DNA from: M3007 sp033764075
GTDB taxonomy: Bacteria; Bacteroidota; Bacteroidia; Chitinophagales; Saprospiraceae
Length of the DNA: 64,000 nt
Assembly (NCBI GenBank): GCA_033764075.1
Contig: JANRJH010000005.1
Coordinates: 62,001-126,000 of the forward strand
Direction of reading: 5' to 3'
Under the pieces are notes generated by a model that was given only the letters and a program-made list of their open reading frames with translations, did not search any database and was not told the origin of the DNA. Below, one piece after another: positions 15,885 to 23,609 of the stretch; positions within the stretch are counted from its first letter, which is position 1; every line of letters begins with the position of its first letter. Made by a program: the position numbers and the translations under genes.

Positions 15885-17939
15885 ATGTCGCTGGCCCACG
15901 CCCACCTCACCCGCCTCGTTGAGCTCCTCCGGAAGGAAAAAGAAGCGGACCTGCACCAGTTTATCCAGTCCGTCAAACAGCAACCACTTTCCGCCCGCGT
16001 GGAGCAGGGCTACTGCTGGCATCCGGTGCGGGTGATGCAAACGGGTTTTGCCCTCGGCGACCGCGCGTTCGTGGTGCTCGAACGCACTACCCGGCTCAAC
16101 GAACCCCACCAGATTCGTTCCGGACAGTCGATCAACTTCTTTACCTCCCTGCCCGGCGCCGAACAGCCCGATGCCACGGGCGTGGTCAACTACATCGACC
16201 GGAACCGGATGAAAGTGGTGCTCAACAGCCAGGATGTGCCTGAGTGGATCGACCAGGGGCACCTTGGTGTGGACTTGCTGTTCGATGACCGTTCTTACAT
16301 GGAAATGGAAAAGGCGTTGCGTCAGGTTATGGAGGCCCGCGGCAACCGGCTCTCGGAACTGCGCCAATTGCTCGCCCCCCGTCCGGATGCGCACCCCGAC
16401 GATTACCTGCACCACCTTCGCCCAACCGGCACACCCGAGTCCTTCACCGATGTGGTGGCCGACCCGGCACTAGAGGGGCTCAACGCCTCCCAGTACGCGG
16501 CAGTCATGGCCATCCTCAACAACCGCGATGTGCACGTTGTACACGGGCCTCCCGGCACCGGAAAGACCACCACCCTTGTGGCGGCTATTCAATTGCTGGC
16601 CAAACGCGAAAACACCGTGCTCGTGGCTGCCCCGAGCAACACTGCGGCCGACCTGCTCACCGAACGGCTGGCCGATGCGGGCGTGAGCGTCGTGCGCATC
16701 GGCAACGTGAGCAGGGTCGATGAAAGCGTACTCAGCCATACACTGGACGGTATCCTGGCCGCCCATGCCGAAACCCGCAATATAAAAAAGGTGCGCCTGC
16801 AGGCAGCCGAGTATCGGCGACAGGCAGGCAAACACAAACGCACCTTCACCTACGAAGACCGGCGCGAACGCCAACACCTCAAACGACAGGCCCGTGAGCT
16901 GGAAGACTGGGCCAATACACTCGAAGACCGTCTGATCGACGAAGTGCTCAACGCCGCCCAGGCCATCACGTGTACCCTGGTAGGCGCCTCCCACCCGCTG
17001 CTGGAACGCATGCGCTTTGGCACCTGTGTGATCGATGAGGCTGCGCAGGCACTGGAGCCGGCCTGCTGGATACCCATTGTCAGGAGCAGCCGCGTGGTGC
17101 TGGCCGGCGACCCGTTCCAGCTGCCCCCCACCGTCAAGAGCCTGGATGCTGCGCGTGCAGGGCTGTCCGTTACCCTCATCGAGCGCGCCATACCCCTGCT
17201 GCCCGACCAGGTGAGCCTGCTGCACGTGCAATACCGCATGAACCGGGCCATCATGCAATTCTCCAACCAATACTTCTACGGTGGTGCGCTGATGGCACAC
17301 GAGAGCGTGGTGGAGCGGCGTCTGTCCGGTGTGTCGCCCGACGGGAGCGTACTCACCGTGTTCGATCCCGTAGTATTTATCGACACCGCCGGCGCCGGAT
17401 TTGAGGAAAAAACCGTGCGCATCGACCCGAATGAACGCAAAGGGGGGTACAGCCGCTGCAACCCGGAGGAGGCGTTGCTGCTGCGCGAGCACCTGCTGCG
17501 GTTGCTCAACGAGTTCCCACAGGAGGGCATCCCCTCCATTGCCCTGCTCTCGCCTTACCGCGAACAGGTGAACCAGCTGGAGACCATGATCCGGGAGGAT
17601 GCACGTCTGGCGCCACTCCTGCGCCACGGCAGGCAAATGAGCGACCTGATGCCCCATAGCCACGAGGCCGACGGCGCCCTTACGGTGAATACGATCGACG
17701 GCTTTCAGGGACAAGAACGCGATGTGGTCTACATCAGCCTCGTTCGTTCCAACCCAAAAGGGGAGATCGGTTTCCTTCAGGATTACCGCCGCATGAACGT
17801 GGCCATGACCCGCGCACGAAAATTACTGGTGGTCATCGGTGACTCGGCGACGATCGGGAACAACCCGTTCTACGAAGCATTTTTGAAACATTGCGAAGAA
17901 AACGGGCGGTACGATACTGCCTGGGCCTACCTGCGGTGA
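15885..17939 (+). CDS. Superfamily 1 DNA/RNA helicase, UPF1/IGHMBP2-like (AAA_11/AAA_12)
   Basis: 684 residues. Walker A GPPGTGKTTT is at about 221-230, the Walker B-type motif CVIDEAAQA near 381, and motif III LAGDPFQLPPT near 408. The C-terminal RecA lobe carries LHVQYRMNRAIM, NTIDGFQGQERDVV and MNVAMTRARKLLVV. This order and the DEAA motif are those of the UPF1-like group (IGHMBP2, Dna2-type) rather than UvrD/RecD. There is a charged helical insertion around residues 300-345. It probably shares the promoter at 15274 with the dioxygenase gene. The cellular role of the bacterial members is not settled. Confidence 0.88.
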   Translation: MSLAHAHLTRLVELLRKEKEADLHQFIQSVKQQPLSARVEQGYCWHPVRVMQTGFALGDRAFVVLERTTRLNEPHQIRSGQSINFFTSLPGAEQPDATGVVNYIDRNRMKVVLNSQDVPEWIDQGHLGVDLLFDDRSYMEMEKALRQVMEARGNRLSELRQLLAPRPDAHPDDYLHHLRPTGTPESFTDVVADPALEGLNASQYAAVMAILNNRDVHVVHGPPGTGKTTTLVAAIQLLAKRENTVLVAAPSNTAADLLTERLADAGVSVVRIGNVSRVDESVLSHTLDGILAAHAETRNIKKVRLQAAEYRRQAGKHKRTFTYEDRRERQHLKRQARELEDWANTLEDRLIDEVLNAAQAITCTLVGASHPLLERMRFGTCVIDEAAQALEPACWIPIVRSSRVVLAGDPFQLPPTVKSLDAARAGLSVTLIERAIPLLPDQVSLLHVQYRMNRAIMQFSNQYFYGGALMAHESVVERRLSGVSPDGSVLTVFDPVVFIDTAGAGFEEKTVRIDPNERKGGYSRCNPEEALLLREHLLRLLNEFPQEGIPSIALLSPYREQVNQLETMIREDARLAPLLRHGRQMSDLMPHSHEADGALTVNTIDGFQGQERDVVYISLVRSNPKGEIGFLQDYRRMNVAMTRARKLLVVIGDSATIGNNPFYEAFLKHCEENGRYDTAWAYLR

Positions 17940-17946
17940 CGGGAGT

Positions 17947-17986
17947 CCGGAATGCGGAATGTGGAATGCGGAATGCGGAATAAGTC
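17947..17986. repeat. Heptamer repeat, family 2 (GAATGCG)
   Basis: About five GGAATGCG-type units (CGGAATG, CGGAATG, TGGAATG, CGGAATG, CGGAATA) fill almost the whole gap between the convergent helicase and DUF2520 genes. The period is exactly 7 bp. A related array in the opposite orientation lies at 18883-18923 on the other side of the DUF2520 gene. Confidence 0.85.
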
Positions 17987-17988
17987 GT

Positions 17989-18759
17989 TCAGCCTGGCTT
18001 TTGGATGCTTTCAGACATTTTTTCATACAGCGTTTTCCAATCGGGATGGGCTTGCAGCATAGTTAAGTGCCGGTGGATGGTCGCCTGGTCACCGCGCACG
18101 GCCGGCCCGGTTTGCACGGCGGCGGGCGAGGCGGACAGGGCTTTTTGCAGGGTTTCGGCCATCAGTGGATGCAGCAAGTCGAAGGGAAGGTTTTGTTCCG
18201 ACAGTATTTTTTCGGCGATGGCGAAGCAATGGTTGGCAAAATTGTTGGCAAATACGGCGCCTACGTGGAGCCAGGCCCGTTGGGTGTCGTTCACGCGGAA
18301 CACCTGGTGGCTAATGCGCTGGGCCTGTTGCTCCAGCCAATGCGCGTCCTGACCGTCGGCCGCATCGATGCAGACGGGCGTGTTATCCCAGTCGGGCGTA
18401 TGGTCAGCGGAGAAGGTCTGCAAAGGGTAAAACACCCCGTGTCTGGGAAAATGGGGGGCCAGCACTGCCCCCGGTGTTGCGCCCGACGTGTGGGTCGCCA
18501 ACGCCCGGCGCGCGAATGGCGCCAGCTGCGCCGCCACGTGGGCAATGGCGTCGTCCTTCACGGCCAGAATTACCCAGTCGGCATCGGGTATTAACGCCTC
18601 CCAGCGGCTCGTCCATGCGCAATCCAGTGCCTCCCCGAGCACCTGTGCGTGCGCCGGGGTGCGACTCACTACCTGTGACACCGGTATGCCGACTTCCTGC
18701 ATGCGCCTGCCCAGGTGAGTAGCCACCCGGCCGGCTCCGATTATGGCGATTTTGGTCAT
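17989..18759 (-). CDS. Rossmann-like/DUF2520 protein (NADP-binding, ProC/F420-reductase-like)
   Basis: 256 residues from ATG 18759; a longer reading to 18810 would translate the purine tract and is rejected. The N-terminal dinucleotide-binding loop is IAIIGAGRVATHLGRRM. The middle has the HTSGATP segment typical of DUF2520 proteins (Rossmann-like plus C-terminal all-helical domain). The helical half starts near residue 150 (WLHVGAVFANNFANHCFAIAE), as in 6-phosphogluconate-dehydrogenase-like folds. The reaction is unknown. It is flanked on both sides by family 2 heptamer repeats. A strongly purine-rich stretch (18760-18803 on the minus strand) precedes the start and includes a good ribosome-binding site (AAAGGAGAC). 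Confidence 0.85.
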   Translation of the reverse strand: MTKIAIIGAGRVATHLGRRMQEVGIPVSQVVSRTPAHAQVLGEALDCAWTSRWEALIPDADWVILAVKDDAIAHVAAQLAPFARRALATHTSGATPGAVLAPHFPRHGVFYPLQTFSADHTPDWDNTPVCIDAADGQDAHWLEQQAQRISHQVFRVNDTQRAWLHVGAVFANNFANHCFAIAEKILSEQNLPFDLLHPLMAETLQKALSASPAAVQTGPAVRGDQATIHRHLTMLQAHPDWKTLYEKMSESIQKPG

Positions 18760-18882
18760 GTCTCCTTTTCCTCTCCCTCCCCCTCTCCCTCTCCCCTCCC
18801 CGGATTTCATCCGGGGTTATTCATGTTTGACCGCTACGCGGTCATTTTTTGCTGCTGTCTCTTGGGTGCCAGAGCGTAACAT

Positions 18883-18923
18883 TATTCCGCATTCCGCATT
18901 CGACATTCCGCATTCGACTAATA
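18883..18923. repeat. Heptamer repeat, family 2, opposite orientation (ATTCCGC/ATTCGAC)
   Basis: Units ATTCCGC, ATTCCGC, ATTCGAC, ATTCCGC, ATTCGAC run with a 7-bp period and reach into the stop codon of the gamma-glutamyltransferase gene (TAG at 18918-18920). Together with 17947-17986 they form an inverted pair bracketing the DUF2520 gene. Confidence 0.85.
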
Positions 18924-20624
18924 TCCTCCGGCACAGTCATCGCCCCGCCTGTCCGCCACCGCAGTTTTTTTGCCTTTTTCATCGATAAAGATGGCTTCGA
19001 CACGGCCGATGGGGCTTCGGGGGGTCACGGTGTGCCCCTTGGCGCGCAATTGTTCCAGCAGGTCATCGGGGAATGCGCCCTCTTCGACATACAGTTCATC
19101 GGGACGCCACTGGTGGTGGAAGCGGCCCTTTTGCACGCAGTCTTCCGGCGACAGATTGAACACATACGCGTTCACCAGCACCTGAAAAACGGAAGTGGGT
19201 ATGGTGGTGCCGCCGGGTGAACCGACGATCAGCACGGGCTTTTTGTTCTTCAGCACGATGGTGGGTGTCATGCTGCTCAATGGTCGTTTGCCGGGCGCGA
19301 TGGCGTTGGCTTTGCCGCCTACCGCGCCGTAGAGGTTGGGCACGCCGGGTTTGGCGCTGAAGTCGTCCATTTCGTTGTTCAGGATGAACCCGGTGCCGGG
19401 CACGACCGTGCGGGAGCCGTAGGCGTCGTTGAGGGTGGTGGTGACCGAAACGGCGTTGCCCTGGGCGTCGATGATGCTGAAGTGGGTCGTTTCTTCGCTT
19501 TCCGGGAACACGCCGGCCAGGATGGAGTCGCTCGGCGTGGCATGCCCGGGGTCAAAGTCGGCCATGCGCTGTTGGCAGTACGTCGGACTGGTGAGCGCGG
19601 CCATCGGCACCTTCCAGAAATCCGGATCGCCCATGTGTACCGCCCGGTCGGCGTAGGCGCGGCGTTCTATTTCGGCCATGGCGTGTATGCTTTGAGCGCT
19701 GTGGAGGGTGTACTCGTCTTGCGGCAGGTAGTTGATCATGCCCAGCATCTGTTGCAGTAGCAGTCCGCCGCTGCTGGGGGGCGGCATAGACAATACGCGC
19801 ATGCCCTGAAAGTCGAATGCCAGGGGTGCGCGCCACACGCTTTTGTAGGCTGCGAGGTCTTCCAGGGTGATGAGCCCGCCGCGGTCTTGCATGTTTTTGA
19901 CGAGCAGCTTGGCGGTCCGGCCCCGGTAAAACTCGTCGCGCCCGCCGGAGATCAGCCACCGCAGGGTGCCGCCGAGTTCTTGCTGGATAAGCCAATCGCC
20001 TGCTGCCCAGGGACGGTCCATACGGACAAAGGCGGGCAACATCCGGTTGAACCGGACAAAGTTGGGTTGTTCCTGGTTGAGTTGGGCCGCTTCGCGGGCG
20101 GTGATCTGGTATCCTTTTTCGGCCAGGCCGACAGCGGGCTCCAGGAGCTCGGCCCAGGTCAGTTTGCCGTATTTGCGGTGGGCCTCCCACATGCCGTCAA
20201 CGGCGCCGGGAACACCGACAGCGCGCACGTCGAACCGGCTTTTTTGGGTGAGCACGCGACCGAGTGAATCCTGGTACATTTTTTCAGTGGCCTGGGCCGG
20301 CGCCCGCTCGCGGAAGTCCAGCGCTGCGGGCTCTCCCTTGGCAGGCTGGTAGAGCAGGAATCCGCCGCCGCCGAGGTTGCCGGCCTGCGGGTACACCACG
20401 GCCAGGGCGAAATGGACGGCCACGGCGGCGTCTATAGCGTTGCCGCCCATGCGCAGGATGTCGAGGCCTACGCGGGTGGCTAAAGGGTGGGCGGTAACGA
20501 CAGCGGCGGAGTCGGCCACCACCACCTTGGTGGAATCATAAGGGAAAGGAGCGATGGGCTGGGCCGTCGCGCACAGGATGTGCAATCCGAATAGCAACAG
20601 CAGCAGAAATCGATGCATGGGCAA
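18918..20624 (-). CDS. ggt: Gamma-glutamyltransferase (glutathione hydrolase)
   Basis: 568 residues with a signal peptide (LLLLLFGLHILCATAQ), so periplasmic. The enzyme is an N-terminal-nucleophile hydrolase that cleaves glutathione and transfers the gamma-glutamyl group after autocatalytic processing. The processing/catalytic Thr lies in ETTHFSIIDAQGNAVSVTTT near residue 378. Other family marks are GGNAIDAAVAV and NLGGGGFLLY early, PLSSMTPTIVLKNKKPVLIV and the GSPGGTTIPT loop. The YfcC-type carrier gene lies 18 bases upstream on the same strand, so the two probably form an operon for peptide or amino acid use. The stop codon lies inside a heptamer repeat. Confidence 0.95.
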   Translation of the reverse strand: MPMHRFLLLLLFGLHILCATAQPIAPFPYDSTKVVVADSAAVVTAHPLATRVGLDILRMGGNAIDAAVAVHFALAVVYPQAGNLGGGGFLLYQPAKGEPAALDFRERAPAQATEKMYQDSLGRVLTQKSRFDVRAVGVPGAVDGMWEAHRKYGKLTWAELLEPAVGLAEKGYQITAREAAQLNQEQPNFVRFNRMLPAFVRMDRPWAAGDWLIQQELGGTLRWLISGGRDEFYRGRTAKLLVKNMQDRGGLITLEDLAAYKSVWRAPLAFDFQGMRVLSMPPPSSGGLLLQQMLGMINYLPQDEYTLHSAQSIHAMAEIERRAYADRAVHMGDPDFWKVPMAALTSPTYCQQRMADFDPGHATPSDSILAGVFPESEETTHFSIIDAQGNAVSVTTTLNDAYGSRTVVPGTGFILNNEMDDFSAKPGVPNLYGAVGGKANAIAPGKRPLSSMTPTIVLKNKKPVLIVGSPGGTTIPTSVFQVLVNAYVFNLSPEDCVQKGRFHHQWRPDELYVEEGAFPDDLLEQLRAKGHTVTPRSPIGRVEAIFIDEKGKKTAVADRRGDDCAGGY

Positions 20625-20642
20625 TGTTTAACGGGGGTAAAG

Positions 20643-22157
20643 TTACGCATGGAACAGCGTGCCGGCGATGAGAAAGGCGGCACAAAGGATAAAAAGCAGC
20701 AACAACAACGGCCGGATGAAGCGCCACCAGGCGGCCAGGCTGACGTTCACCATGGCCAGCGACGGCAGCAGCAATCCCGTGGGCGTGAGGAAGCCCATAA
20801 TGCCCATGCCGTACAGGTAGGCGTTCACCGTCTCCTGTCCCGGCACCTGTACCACCACTGCCAGGGCGCCGATGATGGGCATGGTGAGCACGGCCATGCC
20901 CGAGCTGGACGCGATGAAAAGGGTCAGGAACAGGAACAGGCAGAGCAGCAGCACCACGAACAACGCCGGCGGCATGTGGCCGATCCACTGCGCAGCGTAA
21001 TACAGCATGGAGTCGCTGATGCGGCCCTCGTTGAGCACCAGGGTGACCCCGCGGGCGATGCCCACGATAAAGGCCACCGACAGCAATTCCTCCGCGCCTT
21101 TGATGAACTGGCCCACCAGCTTTTTTTCGGGCAGGCGCAGCAACAGTCCGAGCAGCATCGTGGACGCCAGGAAAAGCATGGTCATTTCCAGCAGCCACCA
21201 TTCCAGGAAAATGACCCCGCCGATCATGCCCAGAAATGTGAAGAGGAATACGAGCAGCAACCCCCGCGTCCGCCAGTCCAATTGCGCGGATACATCAGCC
21301 GACAAAGCAGGCATTTCGTAGTGCGTGTGCACTGCGCCGTCGGTGCGCAGGACAATTGACGACGCCGGATCCTTTTTTACCCTTTGGGCATAGCGCACCG
21401 TATACCAGATCGCGATGCCGGTGGACACCACAAACATCAGGATGCGCTCGTTGAGTCCTTCCATCCAGTTCACACCGGCCGCATTGGAGGCAATGATCGT
21501 GGAGAACGGGTTGGAGATCGACGACAGGGTGCCCAACTGCGTGCCGCCAAAAATGACCATCAGCGGAACCAGCAGGTCGTACCCCGCCGCCAGGAATAAA
21601 GGCACCAGGATGGGGTAAAACACCAGCGCCTCCTCGGCCATGCCATACGAAGAGCCGGCGAAGGAAAACAGGAAGGTGAGCAGCACGACCAGCCAGGACT
21701 CCCGGCCGCGCATGCGGACCGACAACGCGGCAATGCCTCGGACCATGGCGCCCGACGCGTTGAACACCTGCATGAACCCGCCGATTACCAGGATAAAAAG
21801 GATGATGTCGATGGTGTCGTAAATGCCTTTGATGGGTGCTTGCAGGATGCCCAATAGCCCCTGCGGGTTCCCGTCCACGGGGTGGTAGCTTCCCGGAATG
21901 CCCACCGGTTTGCGGATGGCCTTTCCGGTGAACTTCTCCAGTGGAATGCGGATGCCCAGGCTGTCGAGTGTGCGGTCGGTCAACGGCAACGGCGCCGCGC
22001 CCGATGCCCCCCCGGTAACCATAAACCGGGCGCCGTCTTCAGACATCGACAACTTGTCGTATTCACCGGCCGGAATGATCCAGGTGGCCGCCGCCGCGAG
22101 CACAATGACAATCAACAGCACGGTGATCGGGCCGGGTAGGGATTGGAACGGGTTCAT
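20643..22157 (-). CDS. YfcC-family (C4-dicarboxylate/DcuC-like) membrane carrier
   Basis: 504 residues from ATG 22157; longer readings translate the repeat region upstream. A strongly hydrophobic protein with 12 or so helices, beginning GPITVLLIVIVLAAAATWIIPAGEYDK. Family marks are GIYDTIDIILFILVIGGFM, GSSYGMAEEALVFYPILVPL, IFGGTQLGTLSSISNPFST and ASSSGMAVLTMPIIGAL. Related proteins carry dicarboxylates, short-chain fatty acids or basic amino acids; the substrate is not set. It is probably cotranscribed with ggt. The candidate -7 box TACTTTTG at 22229-22236 lies inside an inverted heptamer repeat. Confidence 0.85.
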   Translation of the reverse strand: MNPFQSLPGPITVLLIVIVLAAAATWIIPAGEYDKLSMSEDGARFMVTGGASGAAPLPLTDRTLDSLGIRIPLEKFTGKAIRKPVGIPGSYHPVDGNPQGLLGILQAPIKGIYDTIDIILFILVIGGFMQVFNASGAMVRGIAALSVRMRGRESWLVVLLTFLFSFAGSSYGMAEEALVFYPILVPLFLAAGYDLLVPLMVIFGGTQLGTLSSISNPFSTIIASNAAGVNWMEGLNERILMFVVSTGIAIWYTVRYAQRVKKDPASSIVLRTDGAVHTHYEMPALSADVSAQLDWRTRGLLLVFLFTFLGMIGGVIFLEWWLLEMTMLFLASTMLLGLLLRLPEKKLVGQFIKGAEELLSVAFIVGIARGVTLVLNEGRISDSMLYYAAQWIGHMPPALFVVLLLCLFLFLTLFIASSSGMAVLTMPIIGALAVVVQVPGQETVNAYLYGMGIMGFLTPTGLLLPSLAMVNVSLAAWWRFIRPLLLLLFILCAAFLIAGTLFHA

Positions 22158-22169
22158 GAGCCAAAAGGA

Positions 22170-22276
22170 GTGTCGAATGTCGAGTGTCGAGTGTCGAATA
22201 TCTTGTACGCTTATTTGTTTCGGATGACCAAAAGTACACTGTATTCGACACTCGCCACTCGAAATTCGCCATTCGA
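22170..22276. repeat. Inverted pair of family 2 heptamer repeats
   Basis: Left half (22170-22200) has units of GTGTCGA/ATGTCGA; the right half (about 22238-22276) has TATTCGA, CACTCGC, CACTCGA, AATTCGC, CATTCGA, that is the same units reversed. TGTCGAATA and TATTCGACA can pair across the 40-base centre. The element fills the divergent space between the carrier gene and the PGDYG gene, and contains the minus-strand box TACTTTTG at 22229-22236. Confidence 0.8.
22229..22236 (-). promoter_or_regulatory. -7 promoter box (TACTTTTG) of the carrier/ggt operon
   Basis: CAAAAGTA on the plus strand; exact TAnnTTTG on the minus strand, 72 bases upstream of the carrier ATG and at the centre of the inverted repeat pair. 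Confidence 0.45.
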
Positions 22277-22303
22277 TGTTATCTTCGCTCCTAAAATAGC
22301 CAT

Positions 22304-22783
22304 ATGCCGGAACCCATCCCACAATCCGAACTCCTCCAAAAAGTGCTGCCGCTGCTCGACCGGTACGGCCGCCGCTACCAAAAAACGGGCATGGTCAAAG
22401 CCCGCGTGGCCATCCTCGAGGAGCGTATTGAAACGCACACTGCCGACGGGCTGGAGACCGTCAATGTGGCCGAGCCGGGGGACTACATCGTGACCAACCC
22501 CACCAAAGCCGGCGAATCGTATGTGCTCTCGCCCGAAACTTTTCAGGAAAAATACGAACCCGCCGGCGACGGGCAGTACCGCCCGACCGGCGCCATTCGC
22601 GCCCTTGAACTCATCCCCGAGGTGCTCGCTGCGCTGGGCCTGCCCGACGAGTTTCACTTCATCGCCCCCTGGGCAGACCCCATGGTCGCCAAAGCCGGTG
22701 ATTTTCTGGCCTGCCCCGACGGTAAAGAAGAGGTGTACCGAATCGCCCGCCAGGAATTTGCTGAAACCTATGTGCCCGCCTGA
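22304..22783 (+). CDS. PGDYG-domain-like conserved protein
   Basis: 159 residues, no signal peptide or membrane segment. Residues 50-90 carry the pattern EPGDYIVTNPTKAGESYVLS followed by FQEKYEP, which recurs near the C-terminus as AKAGDFLACPDGKEEVYRI then FAETYVPA. This duplicated P-G-D-(Y/F) module is typical of PGDYG proteins of unknown biochemical role, possibly ligand-binding. It is followed after 62 bases (with a heptamer array) by the DUF4231 gene. Name is by motif only. Confidence 0.6.
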   Translation: MPEPIPQSELLQKVLPLLDRYGRRYQKTGMVKARVAILEERIETHTADGLETVNVAEPGDYIVTNPTKAGESYVLSPETFQEKYEPAGDGQYRPTGAIRALELIPEVLAALGLPDEFHFIAPWADPMVAKAGDFLACPDGKEEVYRIARQEFAETYVPA

Positions 22784-22799
22784 ACAAAAAACCAGCAAC

Positions 22800-22834
22800 C
22801 ACCGACTACCGACTACCGACTACCGACAGCCTAA
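22800..22834. repeat. Heptamer repeat array, family 1 (short)
   Basis: Four CCGACTA-type units (CCGACTA x3, CCGACAG) followed by CCTAAAGCCTAAAGCC and the ATG at 22846. The junction TAAAGCCATGCAACC matches the junction at 148-163 (AATAGCCATGCAACA). Confidence 0.85.
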
Positions 22835-22845
22835 AGCCTAAAGCC

Positions 22846-23277
22846 ATGCAACCTGAAGACTACCTCCAATCCCGCATCGACGACCAGATCACCTGGTACA
22901 ATGCCAAAAGTGCGCGCAACAAGCGCTGGTACTACACTTGCCAAATCATCGTGCTCATCGCCGGCGCGCTCATACCGCTGCTGACGGGCTACATGGACGA
23001 TGTGGCGTGGCTCCAATACATCACCGGAACCCTGGGTGGGGTGATCGTGGTTTTTCAGGGGCTGATGTCGCTTAAAAAATACAAAGACAACTGGCTCACC
23101 TACCGCACCTCGGCCGAAACGCTGCAACGGGAAAAATTGATGTACCAGACGGGTGCGGAACCCTACGACACCGCCGGGGAACCGTTCAAATTGTTTGTGC
23201 GCAATGCGGAGTCCATCATGGCATCGGAAAACCAGGGATGGAAGGGGTCTCGGGAAAAGGAGAAGGGGGAGGAGTGA
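22846..23277 (+). CDS. DUF4231 / SLATT-type two-TM protein
   Basis: 143 residues. A helical N-terminus (DYLQSRIDDQITWYNAKSARNKRWYYTCQ) leads into two membrane helices (IIVLIAGALIPLLTG near 29-45 and WLQYITGTLGGVIVVFQGLM near 52-72), then LKKYKDNWLTYRTSAETLQREKLMYQTGAEPY. This is the SLATT architecture (DUF4231 branch). In other genomes SLATT proteins are predicted membrane-perturbing effectors of nucleotide-sensing conflict systems. Here no cyclase, SLOG or SMODS partner is adjacent, so the role is unknown. The start codon directly follows a heptamer array. Confidence 0.8.
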   Translation: MQPEDYLQSRIDDQITWYNAKSARNKRWYYTCQIIVLIAGALIPLLTGYMDDVAWLQYITGTLGGVIVVFQGLMSLKKYKDNWLTYRTSAETLQREKLMYQTGAEPYDTAGEPFKLFVRNAESIMASENQGWKGSREKEKGEE

Positions 23278-23335
23278 GGAGGAGATTGGTTCAAAGCAAG
23301 AATAAAGTCCTGGAAATCAGGATTAAAAATATTCT

Positions 23336-23542
23336 TCATTGTGGCCGCCTTTTGATGGCAAATGCGCTACGGTCCAACCGCGGCGGGTTTTGGATATCCA
23401 AATTATAGGCAGCACAAATCAGGAACCAGGCAGCGGCAAGCCGCTCCCGGGGTGTTTTTTCCATCCAATACGCCCGCTGGTTTGCTGCCTCCTGATGTGT
23501 TTTTATGGCGAAAGCCGTGCGGTCCAAGCGAAAATAATCCAT
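23336..23542 (-). CDS. Small conserved protein with terminal D-R-(T/S)-A-F repeats
   Basis: 68 residues from ATG 23542. It begins MDYFRLDRTAFAIKTHQEAA, has a central YWMEKTPRERLAAAWFL stretch, and repeats the first motif at the end (PRLDRSAFAIKRR). I recall similar short proteins in Bacteroidota, often near nucleotidyltransferase or toxin-like genes, but the function is unknown. It is the last gene of a minus-strand series running from 25752, 67 bases after the stop of the 369-residue gene. A plus-strand frame across 23541-23894 is antisense and not supported. Confidence 0.65.
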   Translation of the reverse strand: MDYFRLDRTAFAIKTHQEAANQRAYWMEKTPRERLAAAWFLICAAYNLDIQNPPRLDRSAFAIKRRPQ

Positions 23543-23609
23543 GGGAGCAGTATTTGTTGTGATGTACAAAGATAGACTTATTCTGGCAGGTAAATCCAAG
23601 CCTCTGGTT

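Noticed and set aside
18760..18810. Longer N-terminus of the DUF2520 protein
   Set aside because: It is a polypurine tract giving Gly/Arg/Lys repeats before the Rossmann start.
22200..22322. Longer start of the YfcC-type carrier at 22322
   Set aside because: The extension translates the heptamer repeat and overlaps the divergent gene start; ATG 22157 precedes the first membrane helix.
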